DNA from: Candidatus Methanoperedentaceae archaeon GB37
Lineage (GTDB): Archaea; Halobacteriota; Methanosarcinia; Methanosarcinales; EX4572-44
Direction of reading: 5' to 3'
Length of the DNA: 64,000 nucleotides
Assembly: GCA_905171695.1 (NCBI GenBank)
Contig: LR991653.1
Location: forward strand, 1,784,150-1,848,149
Shown: positions 26,946-35,081 of the stretch, in pieces
Layout of the letters: every line of letters starts with the position of its first letter
Numbering within the stretch: the first letter of the stretch is position 1
Notes under the pieces: generated by a model
What the model was told of the DNA's origin: nothing
Databases searched by the model: none
What the model saw: only the letters and a program-made list of their open reading frames with translations
Made by a program: the position numbers and the translations under genes

Positions 26946-27761
26946 ATGGATGGTGATATAAAGTATTTTGAACGAATCCCCTCAAAAGGGGAGCTTGAAG
27001 ATCTTGCGGGTGAGGAGTTCATCATCAATCTGAAGGAGATTCCCTATGCGAGTGAGTCTGATCGGCTTGAAGGTGTCTTCACTGCCCATCTCTTCTTTGA
27101 GCTGCCCTTTGTTCCTGATGATGATGAGTTCGAGCTTTTCAGATCGATCCCACATACGATTGAGGGTGTTGACGTCTTTCTCGATCATCAGCTGACCGAT
27201 GGCGAGTTAAGGCAGTTGATAAGGATGCAGCGGTTTGTTGAAAATTATAATCTTCACGTTCATGTGCTGATGACATACGTGCCAGGCTATGAAGAACGTA
27301 GGAGGGTGAAGAGTTTGAGGTCTGCTCCACTCTCACTTCTGCCGATGCTCTCATATCTTGGCGAGGAGGAGCGAGAGATGATGAAGGGCCTCAAATTTCC
27401 GCCCCACTACAATTTCCTGCTCTCACATGTTCCAAATTTTGAGGTTCGTGGCGATTTACTGAAGATTCTGCCACCGCCAAACGTATTGCTCTTGCTCGAC
27501 CATGTTCCACGCGAGGATGAGATGGTTGAGTTCCGGCGGGTTCGTCCCATCCCTCTCCTTGGCATCATCCTCGATCACTTCCCTGGGGAGGGCGAGTATC
27601 TGCGGCTTCGAGATGAGGTGGGACCTCTGAACACGATCGTCTACCTCAATCTTGGACGTGACCTGAAGAGTGATGAGATCGAGTACATGAAGTATTCAGG
27701 TGTTCCGTTCACAACAGTAGCGGATCGTGATGAGGCTGTGCTGGATCTGCTGAGTCGTTAG
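26946..27761 (+). CDS. Unrecognised protein made of about ten tandem beta-alpha repeats
   Basis: A 271-aa soluble, acidic protein. From residue 5 to the end it shows a periodic pattern of roughly 24-30 residues: a short hydrophobic strand, Pro, an acidic stretch and a helix. The clearest units are 'NFLLSHVPNFEVRGDLLKILPPP', 'VLLLLDHVPREDEMVEFRRV' and 'LLGIILDHFPGEGEYLRLRDEV'. I know no family with this layout. Beta-alpha units in this number could close into a barrel or form a solenoid. It lies 19 bp before the Fe-S gene at 27780 and may share its transcript. Confidence 0.65.
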   Translation: MDGDIKYFERIPSKGELEDLAGEEFIINLKEIPYASESDRLEGVFTAHLFFELPFVPDDDEFELFRSIPHTIEGVDVFLDHQLTDGELRQLIRMQRFVENYNLHVHVLMTYVPGYEERRRVKSLRSAPLSLLPMLSYLGEEEREMMKGLKFPPHYNFLLSHVPNFEVRGDLLKILPPPNVLLLLDHVPREDEMVEFRRVRPIPLLGIILDHFPGEGEYLRLRDEVGPLNTIVYLNLGRDLKSDEIEYMKYSGVPFTTVADRDEAVLDLLSR

Positions 27762-27779
27762 ATCTAATTATGTGTCTCT

Positions 27780-28376
27780 ATGTCTCGGTCGCTAACCGAT
27801 GATCTGAAGAGATATGTAGAGAGACTCAACTGCGACCTTTTGGGTATCGGGAGAGTGAATGGCTCAGCAGTGGTTGTGTGTGGTCTGCGCATCTCAGACT
27901 CTGTAATCGATGACGCGCCAAGTGATGAATACTACAACCTCGTTATAACGAGTAGCAGAATGCTCGACGAGATTGCAGATCGTATTGAGAAATTTATAGT
28001 CAAACGCGGTTACTCAGCGCGTGCCATGCCAGCCTCTCTCGAAGAAGGTTTTTCACACAGGGTTGCAGCCGCCTCTGCCGGACTTGGTTTTATCGGAAGA
28101 AGCGGTCTCCTTATCACAGAGTTTGGTCCACGTGTGCGGCTTGCCTCCGTACTCACCGATGCACCACTGATATGTGAGAGTAGTGAGAGGAGCATCCATA
28201 GAGACTGTCTGGAGTGTGGTCTCTGCATAGAATCATGCCCAGCAGGTGCTATCTCCGAGAAGGGCTTTGACAGAGCTGCCTGTGAATTTTATAACAATGT
28301 GGTACTTGCAGAGGGTAAGAGGTATGGGGCGTGCGGCATATGTGTAAAAGTATGCCCTGCCGCACACAGAGGCTAA
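27780..28376 (+). CDS. Double [4Fe-4S] cluster protein, epoxyqueuosine reductase-like
   Basis: A 198-aa protein. 'SHRVAAASAGLGFIGRSGLLITEFGPRVRLASVLTD' is the block before the cluster domain in the QueG-like family. The C-terminal ferredoxin part has 'CLECGLCIESCPAG' with C-x2-C-x2-C-x3-C and a second group 'CGICVKVCP'. The protein is much shorter than QueG, lacking the N-terminal cobalamin-binding segment, so it belongs to the smaller archaeal 'double cluster binding' group of unknown reaction. Convergent with porB, six bases apart. Confidence 0.75.
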   Translation: MSRSLTDDLKRYVERLNCDLLGIGRVNGSAVVVCGLRISDSVIDDAPSDEYYNLVITSSRMLDEIADRIEKFIVKRGYSARAMPASLEEGFSHRVAAASAGLGFIGRSGLLITEFGPRVRLASVLTDAPLICESSERSIHRDCLECGLCIESCPAGAISEKGFDRAACEFYNNVVLAEGKRYGACGICVKVCPAAHRG

Positions 28377-28381
28377 AGAGT

Positions 28382-29281
28382 TCACAGTTCTAATTCGTAG
28401 TGTTCTGCGTTTCGGTCTGCGATCTCTTGGAGTTCTCTTATGACCTCTTCTCCTTCTGGTGTTGTGAAGAGGTGTCTGTATCGTCTCTGTCTTCTCAGGT
28501 ACTCTTCAACCGGGAGTTTCTTCCTGATTCTGTGTACGCCTGTTATCTCTCCGTTGGTGATCTCTAAGAGTGGCCATAGTCCTGTTTTGACCGCGAGTTT
28601 TCCAATTTCCACTGTTAAATGTGTGTCAAATCCCCATCCTGTAGTGCAGGGTGCCTGGATGTGAACATAGGTTGGTCCTCGAGTCTCGACTGCTTTTTTT
28701 ACTTTGCGCATCACGTCTTTTGGATAGGCTACCGATGTTGTTGCTACGTATGGTGAGCCATGTGCCACCATTATCTCTGGAACGTTCTTCTTTCCGAGTG
28801 GGTTTCCTATAGATCTCTTTCCAGGTGGGCTCGTTGTGGTGGACGCCGCGTATGGTGTTCCACTGCTTCGCTGGACACCGGTGTTCATGTATGCCTCGTT
28901 GTCTATGCAGATGTATGTGATGTTGTGTCCGCGCTCGAATGCGCCTGAGAGCGCCTGGAGTCCGATGTCGACTGTTGCGCCGTCGCCTGCGATCGTCACA
29001 ACCTTTGTCTCACCTTCGCGTCCGAGTGCCTTCAGTGCGGACTCGATGCCTGATGATACTGCTGCGATGTTGTCGAAGAGTGAGTGTATCCATGGGACGT
29101 TCCATGCCGATTCAGGGTATGGTGTGCTGAAGACCTCTGTGCATCCGGTCGGTGTTGCTACTATGCAGTCGCTTCCTATGGCTCTAAGGATGAACTTCAC
29201 TGCCATTGCATTGCAGCAGCCAGCACACCCGCGGTGCCCTGGTGCAAAGAGTGGCTGGGTCTTTGGGCTTCTCTGGTTCAT
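28382..29281 (-). CDS. porB: Pyruvate:ferredoxin oxidoreductase, beta subunit
   Basis: The thiamine-diphosphate subunit, 299 aa. 'APGHRGCAGCCNAMAVKFIL' has cluster-ligand cysteines. 'VVTIAGDGATVDIGLQALSGAFERGHNITYICIDNEAYMNTG' is the ThDP motif GDG-x(n)-N, and 'QRSSGTPYAASTTTSPPGKRS' is typical of PorB. The start is the ATG at 29281, which overlaps the porA stop as ATGA; the longer open frame upstream is antisense-like Arg-rich sequence inside porA. Last gene of the por operon. It interconverts pyruvate and acetyl-CoA with ferredoxin. Confidence 0.92.
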   Translation of the reverse strand: MNQRSPKTQPLFAPGHRGCAGCCNAMAVKFILRAIGSDCIVATPTGCTEVFSTPYPESAWNVPWIHSLFDNIAAVSSGIESALKALGREGETKVVTIAGDGATVDIGLQALSGAFERGHNITYICIDNEAYMNTGVQRSSGTPYAASTTTSPPGKRSIGNPLGKKNVPEIMVAHGSPYVATTSVAYPKDVMRKVKKAVETRGPTYVHIQAPCTTGWGFDTHLTVEIGKLAVKTGLWPLLEITNGEITGVHRIRKKLPVEEYLRRQRRYRHLFTTPEGEEVIRELQEIADRNAEHYELEL

Positions 29282-30480
29282 ACAAATTCCTCCTTCAGGT
29301 CTGCATATGATGATTCTATTGTTAGTCCGTCCTTCATCGATCTCGTGGCTTTGTTGATTATCTTCTTGATGATCTCTGGTGGGACGTCTCGTCCGCCGTG
29401 TCCGAGCATGTATCCCACGACTGGTGTGTCCAGTCTGGTGTTGTAGAGCGCTGCTTTGATCTCTGTGCATAGAGCGCCTTCGCACTTCCCGATGGAGATG
29501 TTCTTGTCGAGTGTTACGATTATACCTGCGTTTTTGAGTGCTTTTCTCACTGCATCGAGTGGGAATGGTCTGAAGCTTCGAATCTTCAAGAGTCCTGCCT
29601 TGATGCCGTCTCGTCTGACCTCGTCTATCACGTCTTTGATCGTGCCTATGATCGAGCCCATCGCGACGAGCACGATCTCGGCATCATCAAGCCGGTACTC
29701 GTCCAATAGTCCTCCGTAGTATCTGCCGTAGATCTCTCTGAACTCCTCTGCCACAGGGTCTATCTTCTTCAGGGCTTCTCTCATGCCGAGTTCCTGCATG
29801 TATCGAAACTCTGTGTAGATGCTGGGGTCTGCAAAGGCTCCGAAGGTCTCTGGGTTCTTTGGATCGAGTATGTGTTCGGGGTTGAAGGGTGGGAGGAACT
29901 CATCTGTCAGTTCCTCTTCGAGCAGTGCCACGGGCTCGTAGACATGGGTCAATATGAATCCGTCAAAGCAGATCATCGCAGGGGTCATCACGTCTCTATC
30001 CTCAGAGATCTTGTACGCCTGTGGTGTCATGTCTGCTGCTTCCTGAGGGTCTTCTGCGTATAGTTGTATCCAGCCAACATCCCTCTGAGCGATCGAGTCT
30101 TGCTGATCGTTCCAGATGCTTAAGGGCGCGCTCAGTGCTCTGTTTGCAACTGTCATAACGATCGGTAGCCGCATGCCTGCTGCGTTGAATAATGCTTCGT
30201 GCATGAGTGCAAGCCCTTGGGACGCTGTGGAGGCGTATGTTCGTGCGCCGGTAGCGCTTGCTCCGATGAGGGTTGAGAGTGCTGAGAACTCCGATTCCAC
30301 TGTGATATACTCGCAGTTTCCAAGCTCTCCATCTGCATTGAACTGCGAGAGGTTCTCTGCTATGTGTGTCTGTGGCGTGATCGGGTATGCTGCGATCACA
30401 TCCGGGTGGCATGTTTTAACAGCGTGTGCCACCGCGTATGATCCCTCGACCACTTTCAGTTCTGCCTTCAGTTCTGACAT
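29278..30480 (-). CDS. porA: Pyruvate:ferredoxin oxidoreductase, alpha subunit
   Basis: 400 aa. 'EGSYAVAHAVKTCHPDVIAAYPITPQTHIAENLSQF' is the conserved pyrimidine-binding start. 'ESEFSALSTLIGASATGARTYASTASQGLALMHE' and 'LPIVMTVANRALSAPLSIWNDQQDS' are characteristic of the pyruvate-specific enzyme. C-terminal transketolase-like domain III ends the chain. The ATG at 30480 follows porD after a single base. Works as an alpha-beta-gamma-delta complex. Confidence 0.92.
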   Translation of the reverse strand: MSELKAELKVVEGSYAVAHAVKTCHPDVIAAYPITPQTHIAENLSQFNADGELGNCEYITVESEFSALSTLIGASATGARTYASTASQGLALMHEALFNAAGMRLPIVMTVANRALSAPLSIWNDQQDSIAQRDVGWIQLYAEDPQEAADMTPQAYKISEDRDVMTPAMICFDGFILTHVYEPVALLEEELTDEFLPPFNPEHILDPKNPETFGAFADPSIYTEFRYMQELGMREALKKIDPVAEEFREIYGRYYGGLLDEYRLDDAEIVLVAMGSIIGTIKDVIDEVRRDGIKAGLLKIRSFRPFPLDAVRKALKNAGIIVTLDKNISIGKCEGALCTEIKAALYNTRLDTPVVGYMLGHGGRDVPPEIIKKIINKATRSMKDGLTIESSYADLKEEFV

Positions 30481-30481
30481 G

Positions 30482-30742
30482 CTACTTCACCTCCAGTACC
30501 ATCTCGATCGTGCCTGTGGGGCATTCATGGGCACATATTCCACATCCTTTACAGTAGTCATAGTCGATCTCGTAGTAGCCTTCATCCCCTCTTGCGACAC
30601 AGCTCTCAGGGCAGAGGAGTTCGCACAAACCGCATTTGGTGCACCGTTCATAATGGTATTCAGGCTTGAAGCTTCGCCAGCCACCAGTCTTGTTCGCAAG
30701 TGTCGTCCCAGGCTCAACGATACCACCTATACAGAGTCTCAT
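30482..30742 (-). CDS. porD: Pyruvate:ferredoxin oxidoreductase, delta (2x[4Fe-4S]) subunit
   Basis: An 86-aa ferredoxin-type subunit. The two cluster motifs are 'CTKCGLCELLCPESC' and 'CKGCGICAHECPTG'. The N-terminal 'VEPGTTLANKTGGWRSFKPEYHYE' is typical of PorD. It lies between porG and porA with no spacing, so it is co-translated. It transfers electrons from the ThDP site to ferredoxin. Confidence 0.92.
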   Translation of the reverse strand: MRLCIGGIVEPGTTLANKTGGWRSFKPEYHYERCTKCGLCELLCPESCVARGDEGYYEIDYDYCKGCGICAHECPTGTIEMVLEVK

Positions 30743-31285
30743 TCAGGATTCCTCCATCGCATTGTATGCGGCTTCAACCGCTTCAATGTTCTTCTCACCG
30801 ATCGTTCCACTGAAGCGATCGCCTACAGCCTTTCTTATTGAATTGAGCCGAATTTCGTGGGTGGCGCCTGCAAAGGCTCCGAGAAGGACAGTGTTGACGA
30901 TCGGTCGTCCGATGATCTCCATCGCTATCCTGGTGGCGTCCACGACCATCACCCGTGCAGGGACTTCTTCGAATTTTTCTGCACTTGCCTCTGTATTGAT
31001 GATCATCATTCCATCCTCTTTCAAGCCGCCAGCCACATCTACCACGTCCATGAGGGTTACGTCCTGCACGATTACGTAGTCCGGGTTGTATACCTGGCTT
31101 CGCATCCGTATCGGTTCATCGTCTATACGTGTGAAGGCAACCACAGGCGCTCCACGCCGTTCCACTCCAAAGCTCGGGAATGCCTGACTGTACTGTCCAT
31201 CCTCAAAGGCAGCTACAGCGAGAAGCTCGGCAGCAGTCACTGAGCCCTGTCCACCACGACCATGTATACGAATCTCTTTCATCAT
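30743..31285 (-). CDS. porG: Pyruvate:ferredoxin oxidoreductase, gamma subunit
   Basis: 180 aa. '[53 protein letters not shown]' is the family signature, and the C-terminal part ends 'AYNAMEES'. The true start is one of the two tandem ATGs at 31285 or 31282; the 25-codon extension further upstream is promoter DNA. First gene of the por operon (G-D-A-B). Confidence 0.92.
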   Translation of the reverse strand: MMKEIRIHGRGGQGSVTAAELLAVAAFEDGQYSQAFPSFGVERRGAPVVAFTRIDDEPIRMRSQVYNPDYVIVQDVTLMDVVDVAGGLKEDGMMIINTEASAEKFEEVPARVMVVDATRIAMEIIGRPIVNTVLLGAFAGATHEIRLNSIRKAVGDRFSGTIGEKNIEAVEAAYNAMEES

Positions 31286-31306
31286 CACACCGCACACAAT
31301 AATAAA

Positions 31307-31317
31307 CTTATATTTAT
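31307..31317 (-). promoter_or_regulatory. TATA box of the por operon
   Basis: ATAAATATAAG on the minus strand is centred 27 bp before the porG start, in an A/T-rich stretch. The spacing implies a leaderless transcript starting at or next to the ATG. Confidence 0.6.
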
Positions 31318-31329
31318 TATTTTTCTGTG

Positions 31330-31810
31330 TTGTATTGGAATGTAATGGATAATCACACAAGATCTATTATAACCTTTTGGTTCAGCTGCGTCATCAACAC
31401 CACAAAACTGCAAAACTAGAGAGAGGCTTTGGGCTCGTTTTTTGAGAGGGGGGCTGCACGTCCCGCCCTCGATCGATACATGGTCACCTTATGGAGGAAC
31501 TCTGTACAATAATACCAGTATATGCCAACACCAAACACACTAAAAATGGCACTTCGTATTAAATATCTATGTAACAGTAATATTACTTATCTGTTACGGG
31601 CAGGAAAGCGGTGGGAGAGAAGACCCTGCCAAAAACCTCTCTTTCCACTTTTTTGTCTGATGATCCATCCAGAATTTTCACCTACTCAGATCCGATTTTT
31701 GATGGATTCTTCCTATGAGTGAGACGAAGAGATCTCTCTTTGCCGAAGATCCTCGAAAGTTATATTTTTATCAAGCGAGATCGAACCGATTGTTACTCAA
31801 CGATTGTTAC
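31330..31810. other. Intergenic region upstream of por
   Basis: About 480 bp without a convincing gene. It includes a GC-rich patch near 31440-31490 and two copies of CGATTGTTACTCA in tandem near 31788-31813. A 23-codon minus-strand frame (31882-31811, MIDLQNRSETDTLRKALEIL) looks like the end of a regulator-type helix but is too short to call. Confidence 0.4.
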
Positions 31811-31898
31811 TCAGGGATCTGAGAGTATCTCCAACGCCTTCCTAAGTGTGTCCGTCTCAGACCTGTTTTGAAGGTCGATCATCCTGAAATCGGGAGTA

Positions 31899-32144
31899 TT
31901 ATTTTGTTGGTAGCTCGAGCCATCTCAACCCATACGTTGTGATGGAAATTTTCATCGTGTTTTTATCGAGTTTCACAAAACCACACATCTCAAGCAGATT
32001 CAGCATCTCTACTGGGATATGCCCCTCTCTTTCTAGGATGAACTCTTCTATTCTTACGTTTTCTATACCAGAGTCTCTCTCTTCTTTCAGATATTTGAGA
32101 AGGACCTCTGTCTCATTTTCAATATCAACTATACTCATCATCAT
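31899..32144 (-). CDS. Small protein, possibly winged-helix
   Basis: An 81-aa protein: 'EVLLKYLKEERDSGIENVRIEEFILEREGHIPVEMLNLLEMCGFVKLDKN' reads as helix-helix-turn-helix and wing, ending 'TYGLRWLELPTK'. Upstream, an unusually A/T-rich stretch (TATATATATTTAAAAATTATATTATATATT) in separate TATA-like boxes directly precedes tandem ATGs, suggesting a strong promoter and leaderless start. No family recognised. The 250 bp beyond (32145-32394) hold nothing else I can identify. Confidence 0.45.
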   Translation of the reverse strand: MMMSIVDIENETEVLLKYLKEERDSGIENVRIEEFILEREGHIPVEMLNLLEMCGFVKLDKNTMKISITTYGLRWLELPTK

Positions 32145-32394
32145 TAATATATAATATAATTTTTAAATATATATAGTTTGGCAAACTTACTCTAATAGGC
32201 AGAATATTCTTCGGCAAGAGCCAGATCCCATCATCCCTCGTTGAACTACTCGATCGACTGGATCGTCTGGAGAACCACCTAAAATATAGGAGAACTTTGA
32301 TTTACACCACAATTTCCAACCTAAGTTAACCAAATCTACATATTTTATTTTTTCGTCCTTTTCCTCTATTTTACATGATTTGAGATAGTTATCG

Positions 32395-32695
32395 CTAAAT
32401 AACCTTCTTCCTCTTCAACGTATTGAACTGATAAAGATTGAAGTAGAAACAGGAAAACAACATTTTTACTGATGTTTTTGTAACTGTTGTTATCATAACA
32501 TGTGCTGAATTGAAGACTTTCTTTATAACAGCAAACGTTCTCTCGATTAGAGTTCTCTTCCTACTTGTTCTTCTGTCTTGTTTACTGTGTAAACAAGAGT
32601 TGCTTACAGAGTAAGCAACATTGTGGAGTTTATCCATGGAGATTAAAGGCTTATCCTAACTGTTCTCTTCATTGCAGTATCATAGCCCCTCGATT
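32395..32695 (-). mobile_element. IS5/IS4-type transposase remnant (3' part)
   Basis: The minus strand encodes the transposase C-terminus: 'RTSRKRTLIERTFAVIKKVFNSAHVMITTVTKTSVKMLFSCFYFNLYQF', the 'R.-.IER-.F..-K..F' region of DDE_Tnp_1 elements, with 'RGYDTAMKRTVRI' further upstream. A double-palindrome element interrupts it at 32577-32619. The N-terminal two thirds are absent. Confidence 0.65.
32577..32619 (+). repeat. Double-palindrome element, best-conserved copy
   Basis: First hairpin 32577-32597: arms CTTGTTTAC and GTAAACAAG around TGT. Spacer A. Second hairpin 32599-32619: arms GTTGCTTAC and GTAAGCAAC around AGA. Both are perfect. All four arms are versions of the 9-mer GTAAnCAAs or its complement. 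Confidence 0.85.
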
Positions 32696-32718
32696 TATAG
32701 TATCCAACATAGCCCACT

Positions 32719-33258
32719 GGACCCGTCCACATAAGATTATAAATATGGGAAACTATTTTTTATTTATGCTGAGGGTAAGGGAGATTGTTGAAGAGTTGAG
32801 GGTGTTTGAGAGGAGTAAGGTGCCTTTTCTATGTTGAGATTCTCGGTGTTGCAACCTATATTCAGACGTCTTCTCTCGGGAGGACTGCCAGAATTCTCTC
32901 TCTGAGCTTCATCCGGTCTCTAAAACCTCTCTTTGAAACAGGGGAGTTTGAAGAGAGATTGCCTGTTGCATCGAGAGAAGAAGAGAAGATACCTGATAGC
33001 ATTGGACGAAAGAGTTGTTAAATCAAATAAAAAGGCGTATTATGTCTATTAAGCTCCCTTCGCTTATAGATGCGCTGAAAATCCTGGATCTGGAGTTTGA
33101 GCGATCAGTTCTTTCGGAGCATGAAATCCACCCAAAAGATTTCATGCAACACTAAAACAGAGGATAAAGATATTCTTTTGCTCAATTATCTCTTTTAATT
33201 CTGTTAAAAACTGGAATTTGTTCTGTAAACTCTTTATGCTTTATTATAATCGGTTGAG
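32719..33258 (+). mobile_element. IS6-like insertion sequence, copy A3, truncated on the right
   Basis: Begins GGACCCGTCCACATAAG like copy A1 and follows it to CGGTTGAG, then joins a different IS without the right terminal repeat. The transposase has several frameshifts, a deletion of the central part and the same hairpin replacement as copy A2. Confidence 0.8.
33119..33147 (+). repeat. 29-bp hairpin in copy A3, identical to that of copy A2
   Basis: Arms GCATGAAATC and GATTTCATGC, loop CACCCAAAA, base for base the same as 18665-18693, and flanked by the same transposase bases on both sides. Confidence 0.85.
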
Positions 33259-33259
33259 T

Positions 33260-33990
33260 ATCGGATCGCTGAGAGGATCTTGTTTCAACGTTTCATCGGT
33301 ACATACAATTCTGTGACCGATTACGCCTGATTACTCAACTATCTGGCGTTTTAGAGAGCGGATCATAGAGGACAAGCTTCAAAAAAAGAGATGAAGAGAT
33401 CTATAATAAGGACATATCCAGGATTGCAACCTTCATCGAGATAGACCCTGACAGAAAGCGGTATCAAACGGGATAAAAAAGAGGAGAAAAAAGGGGTGAG
33501 TGGATCGATTATACCACCGAAACAGCGCTCACAGATCGATAGAGACGGCTCATTCTCTATCAAGAATTGAAAAATGGGCGGGTGCGGGTGCATTACAGCT
33601 ACAAAGGACACACCAAATCAGATATCGATCTCCAGCCAATCCATGAGTTCGATCTTTCAACAGCAAGCCTCCATGATTCACAGGCTGATCCTTCAAAGGA
33701 TGGCGATACTGCGATCTACAGAGAGCTAAAAGGATATGCTGTTGTTCCTCTTGGTGCAGAGGGCGTACCAGATCTCACGATAGAGAAAACATATCAAAAC
33801 AGACCACTTAAAGAAAGACAAAAGCTTCGAAACAAGACGATCGCAGGGATAAGATCGGTTGGAGAACGACCACACGCCGCTATGAAACGAGTCTTTAAGA
33901 GTGGAGAGCATGCCTTAAAACACTTCATATAGTAAAAACTCAGCTCTATAATGACCTGCATCGGCTTCAACACATACACAGCTATACACA
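33260..33990 (+). mobile_element. IS5/IS4-type transposase remnant
   Basis: After an unreadable start with many stops, 33567-33932 gives 'VHYSYKGHTKSDIDLQPIHEFDLSTASLHDSQ' and 'SVGERPHAAMKRVFKSGEHALKHFI', the yGYKxH...D and G.R..-E..-.-K..F blocks of DDE_Tnp_1 transposases. It is truncated and frameshifted. The family differs from the remnant at 32395. Confidence 0.65.
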
Positions 33991-33999
33991 CACTCAAAT

Positions 34000-34381
34000 T
34001 AAAAGAGGTAATAGCGTAAACTCTCTCTCAAGAAATAACGAGAAAATACGTGGGAACAGTAGCGATCAAGGAATAAAAGAGGCAAAAGATGGCGGATAAG
34101 TGGTTCTGGAACGAATTTTAATATAAAAAGCGGTATAGATATCTTTGAATAGAGGTTTTGCAAAGGGCTCAGTAGAAAAAGAATAATGTGACGGAGTTAA
34201 AAATACATGAATAAGATAACCGCCAAGCCGAGCTCTGCTGTGCTTCGCACCTTGCCCCTATCGGGGTCGCTTAACAGGCGGGTATGTGGCTCGCTATTGC
34301 TCGCCCAAATTTGCTCCGCTTACGCTCCGTAAACTTCACATATCCTCAAATCGATGTGTGGATGGTGAATAGTGCTTGGAG
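34000..34381. other. Non-coding interval with a GC-rich, hairpin-prone patch
   Basis: From 34000 to about 34210 A/T-rich DNA with no gene. From 34218 to 34335 the composition changes to G/C-rich, with short inverted segments such as GGCTCGC/GCTCGCC and GCTCCGC/ACGCTCCGT. A patch of similar texture (GCGTTAGCACCGAAGCGAAGCGGAG) is at 63590-63715. No RNA family recognised. Confidence 0.35.
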
Positions 34382-35038
34382 ATGTGTTTAAGTTGTGAAA
34401 AGGGTGTTCGAGAGCTCCAACAGACTTATAAGTCTATCAGGGAGCAGATAATAGTGAGGTTGGGTGAGTTTGGGCAAGTTATGAAAGAGGGAGGTGAGGA
34501 TCGGATTTTTGCTGAACTTGTTTTTTGCATATTGACTCCGCAGTCCAGGGCGAAGCTCTGCTGGGCTGCTGTGGAGAGTCTCATGAGCAAAGATCTGCTT
34601 TTAAAGGGTGGTAGGGAGGAGATTGTGCGGGAGTTGAGTGGTGTCCGATTTAAGTACAGAAAAGCAGAGTATATCATTGCTGCGAGAGAAGAGTTTATAG
34701 ATAATGGGGAATTGGATATTAGGGAGAAGATAATTGGATTGGGGGTTGAAGAGAGGAGAGACTTTCTTGTTAGAAAGGTGAAGGGGATTGGTTATAAGGA
34801 GGCGAGCCATTTTCTGAGAAACGTTGCGCTATCAGAGGATATGGCGATCTTGGATAGGCATGTATTGAGGAGCCTGAGATCACTTGGTGTAATAGAAGAG
34901 ATACCAAGATCTCTATCAAGGAAGAGATACCTTGAGATTGAGGAGAAGATGAAGGATTTTGCAGAGGAGTTTTGTATTCCTATGAGTCACCTTGATCTCA
35001 CGCTGTGGTATAGAGAGACTGGAGAAGTGTTCAAATGA
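34382..35038 (+). CDS. ogg: N-glycosylase/DNA lyase, Ogg2-type 8-oxoguanine repair enzyme
   Basis: About 218 aa. Helix-hairpin-helix GPD fold: 'VKGIGYKEASHFLRNV' holds the HhH with the catalytic Lys, and 'MAILDRHVLRSLRSLGV' holds the catalytic Asp, as in archaeal Ogg2. 'FAELVFCILTPQSRAKLCWAAVE' and the C-terminal 'LDLTLWYRETGEVFK' are typical, the last positioned to contact the base. It removes 8-oxoguanine and cleaves the abasic site. ATG 34382 chosen; TTG 34376 is two codons earlier. Confidence 0.88.
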   Translation: MCLSCEKGVRELQQTYKSIREQIIVRLGEFGQVMKEGGEDRIFAELVFCILTPQSRAKLCWAAVESLMSKDLLLKGGREEIVRELSGVRFKYRKAEYIIAAREEFIDNGELDIREKIIGLGVEERRDFLVRKVKGIGYKEASHFLRNVALSEDMAILDRHVLRSLRSLGVIEEIPRSLSRKRYLEIEEKMKDFAEEFCIPMSHLDLTLWYRETGEVFK

Positions 35039-35081
35039 AGATTTTACCGGTATTGCATTCAGCCTTGTGAAACGTTGAAGA

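Noticed and set aside
29282..29485. 68-residue Arg-rich extension before porB
   Set aside because: It lies inside porA in another frame; the ATGA overlap at 29278-29281 gives the family N-terminus.
31286..31360. 25-codon extension of porG
   Set aside because: It covers the TATA box region; the conserved N-terminus begins at the tandem ATGs.
31522..31722. 66-codon plus-strand frame upstream of por
   Set aside because: Cys/Pro-rich random-looking sequence without start signals.
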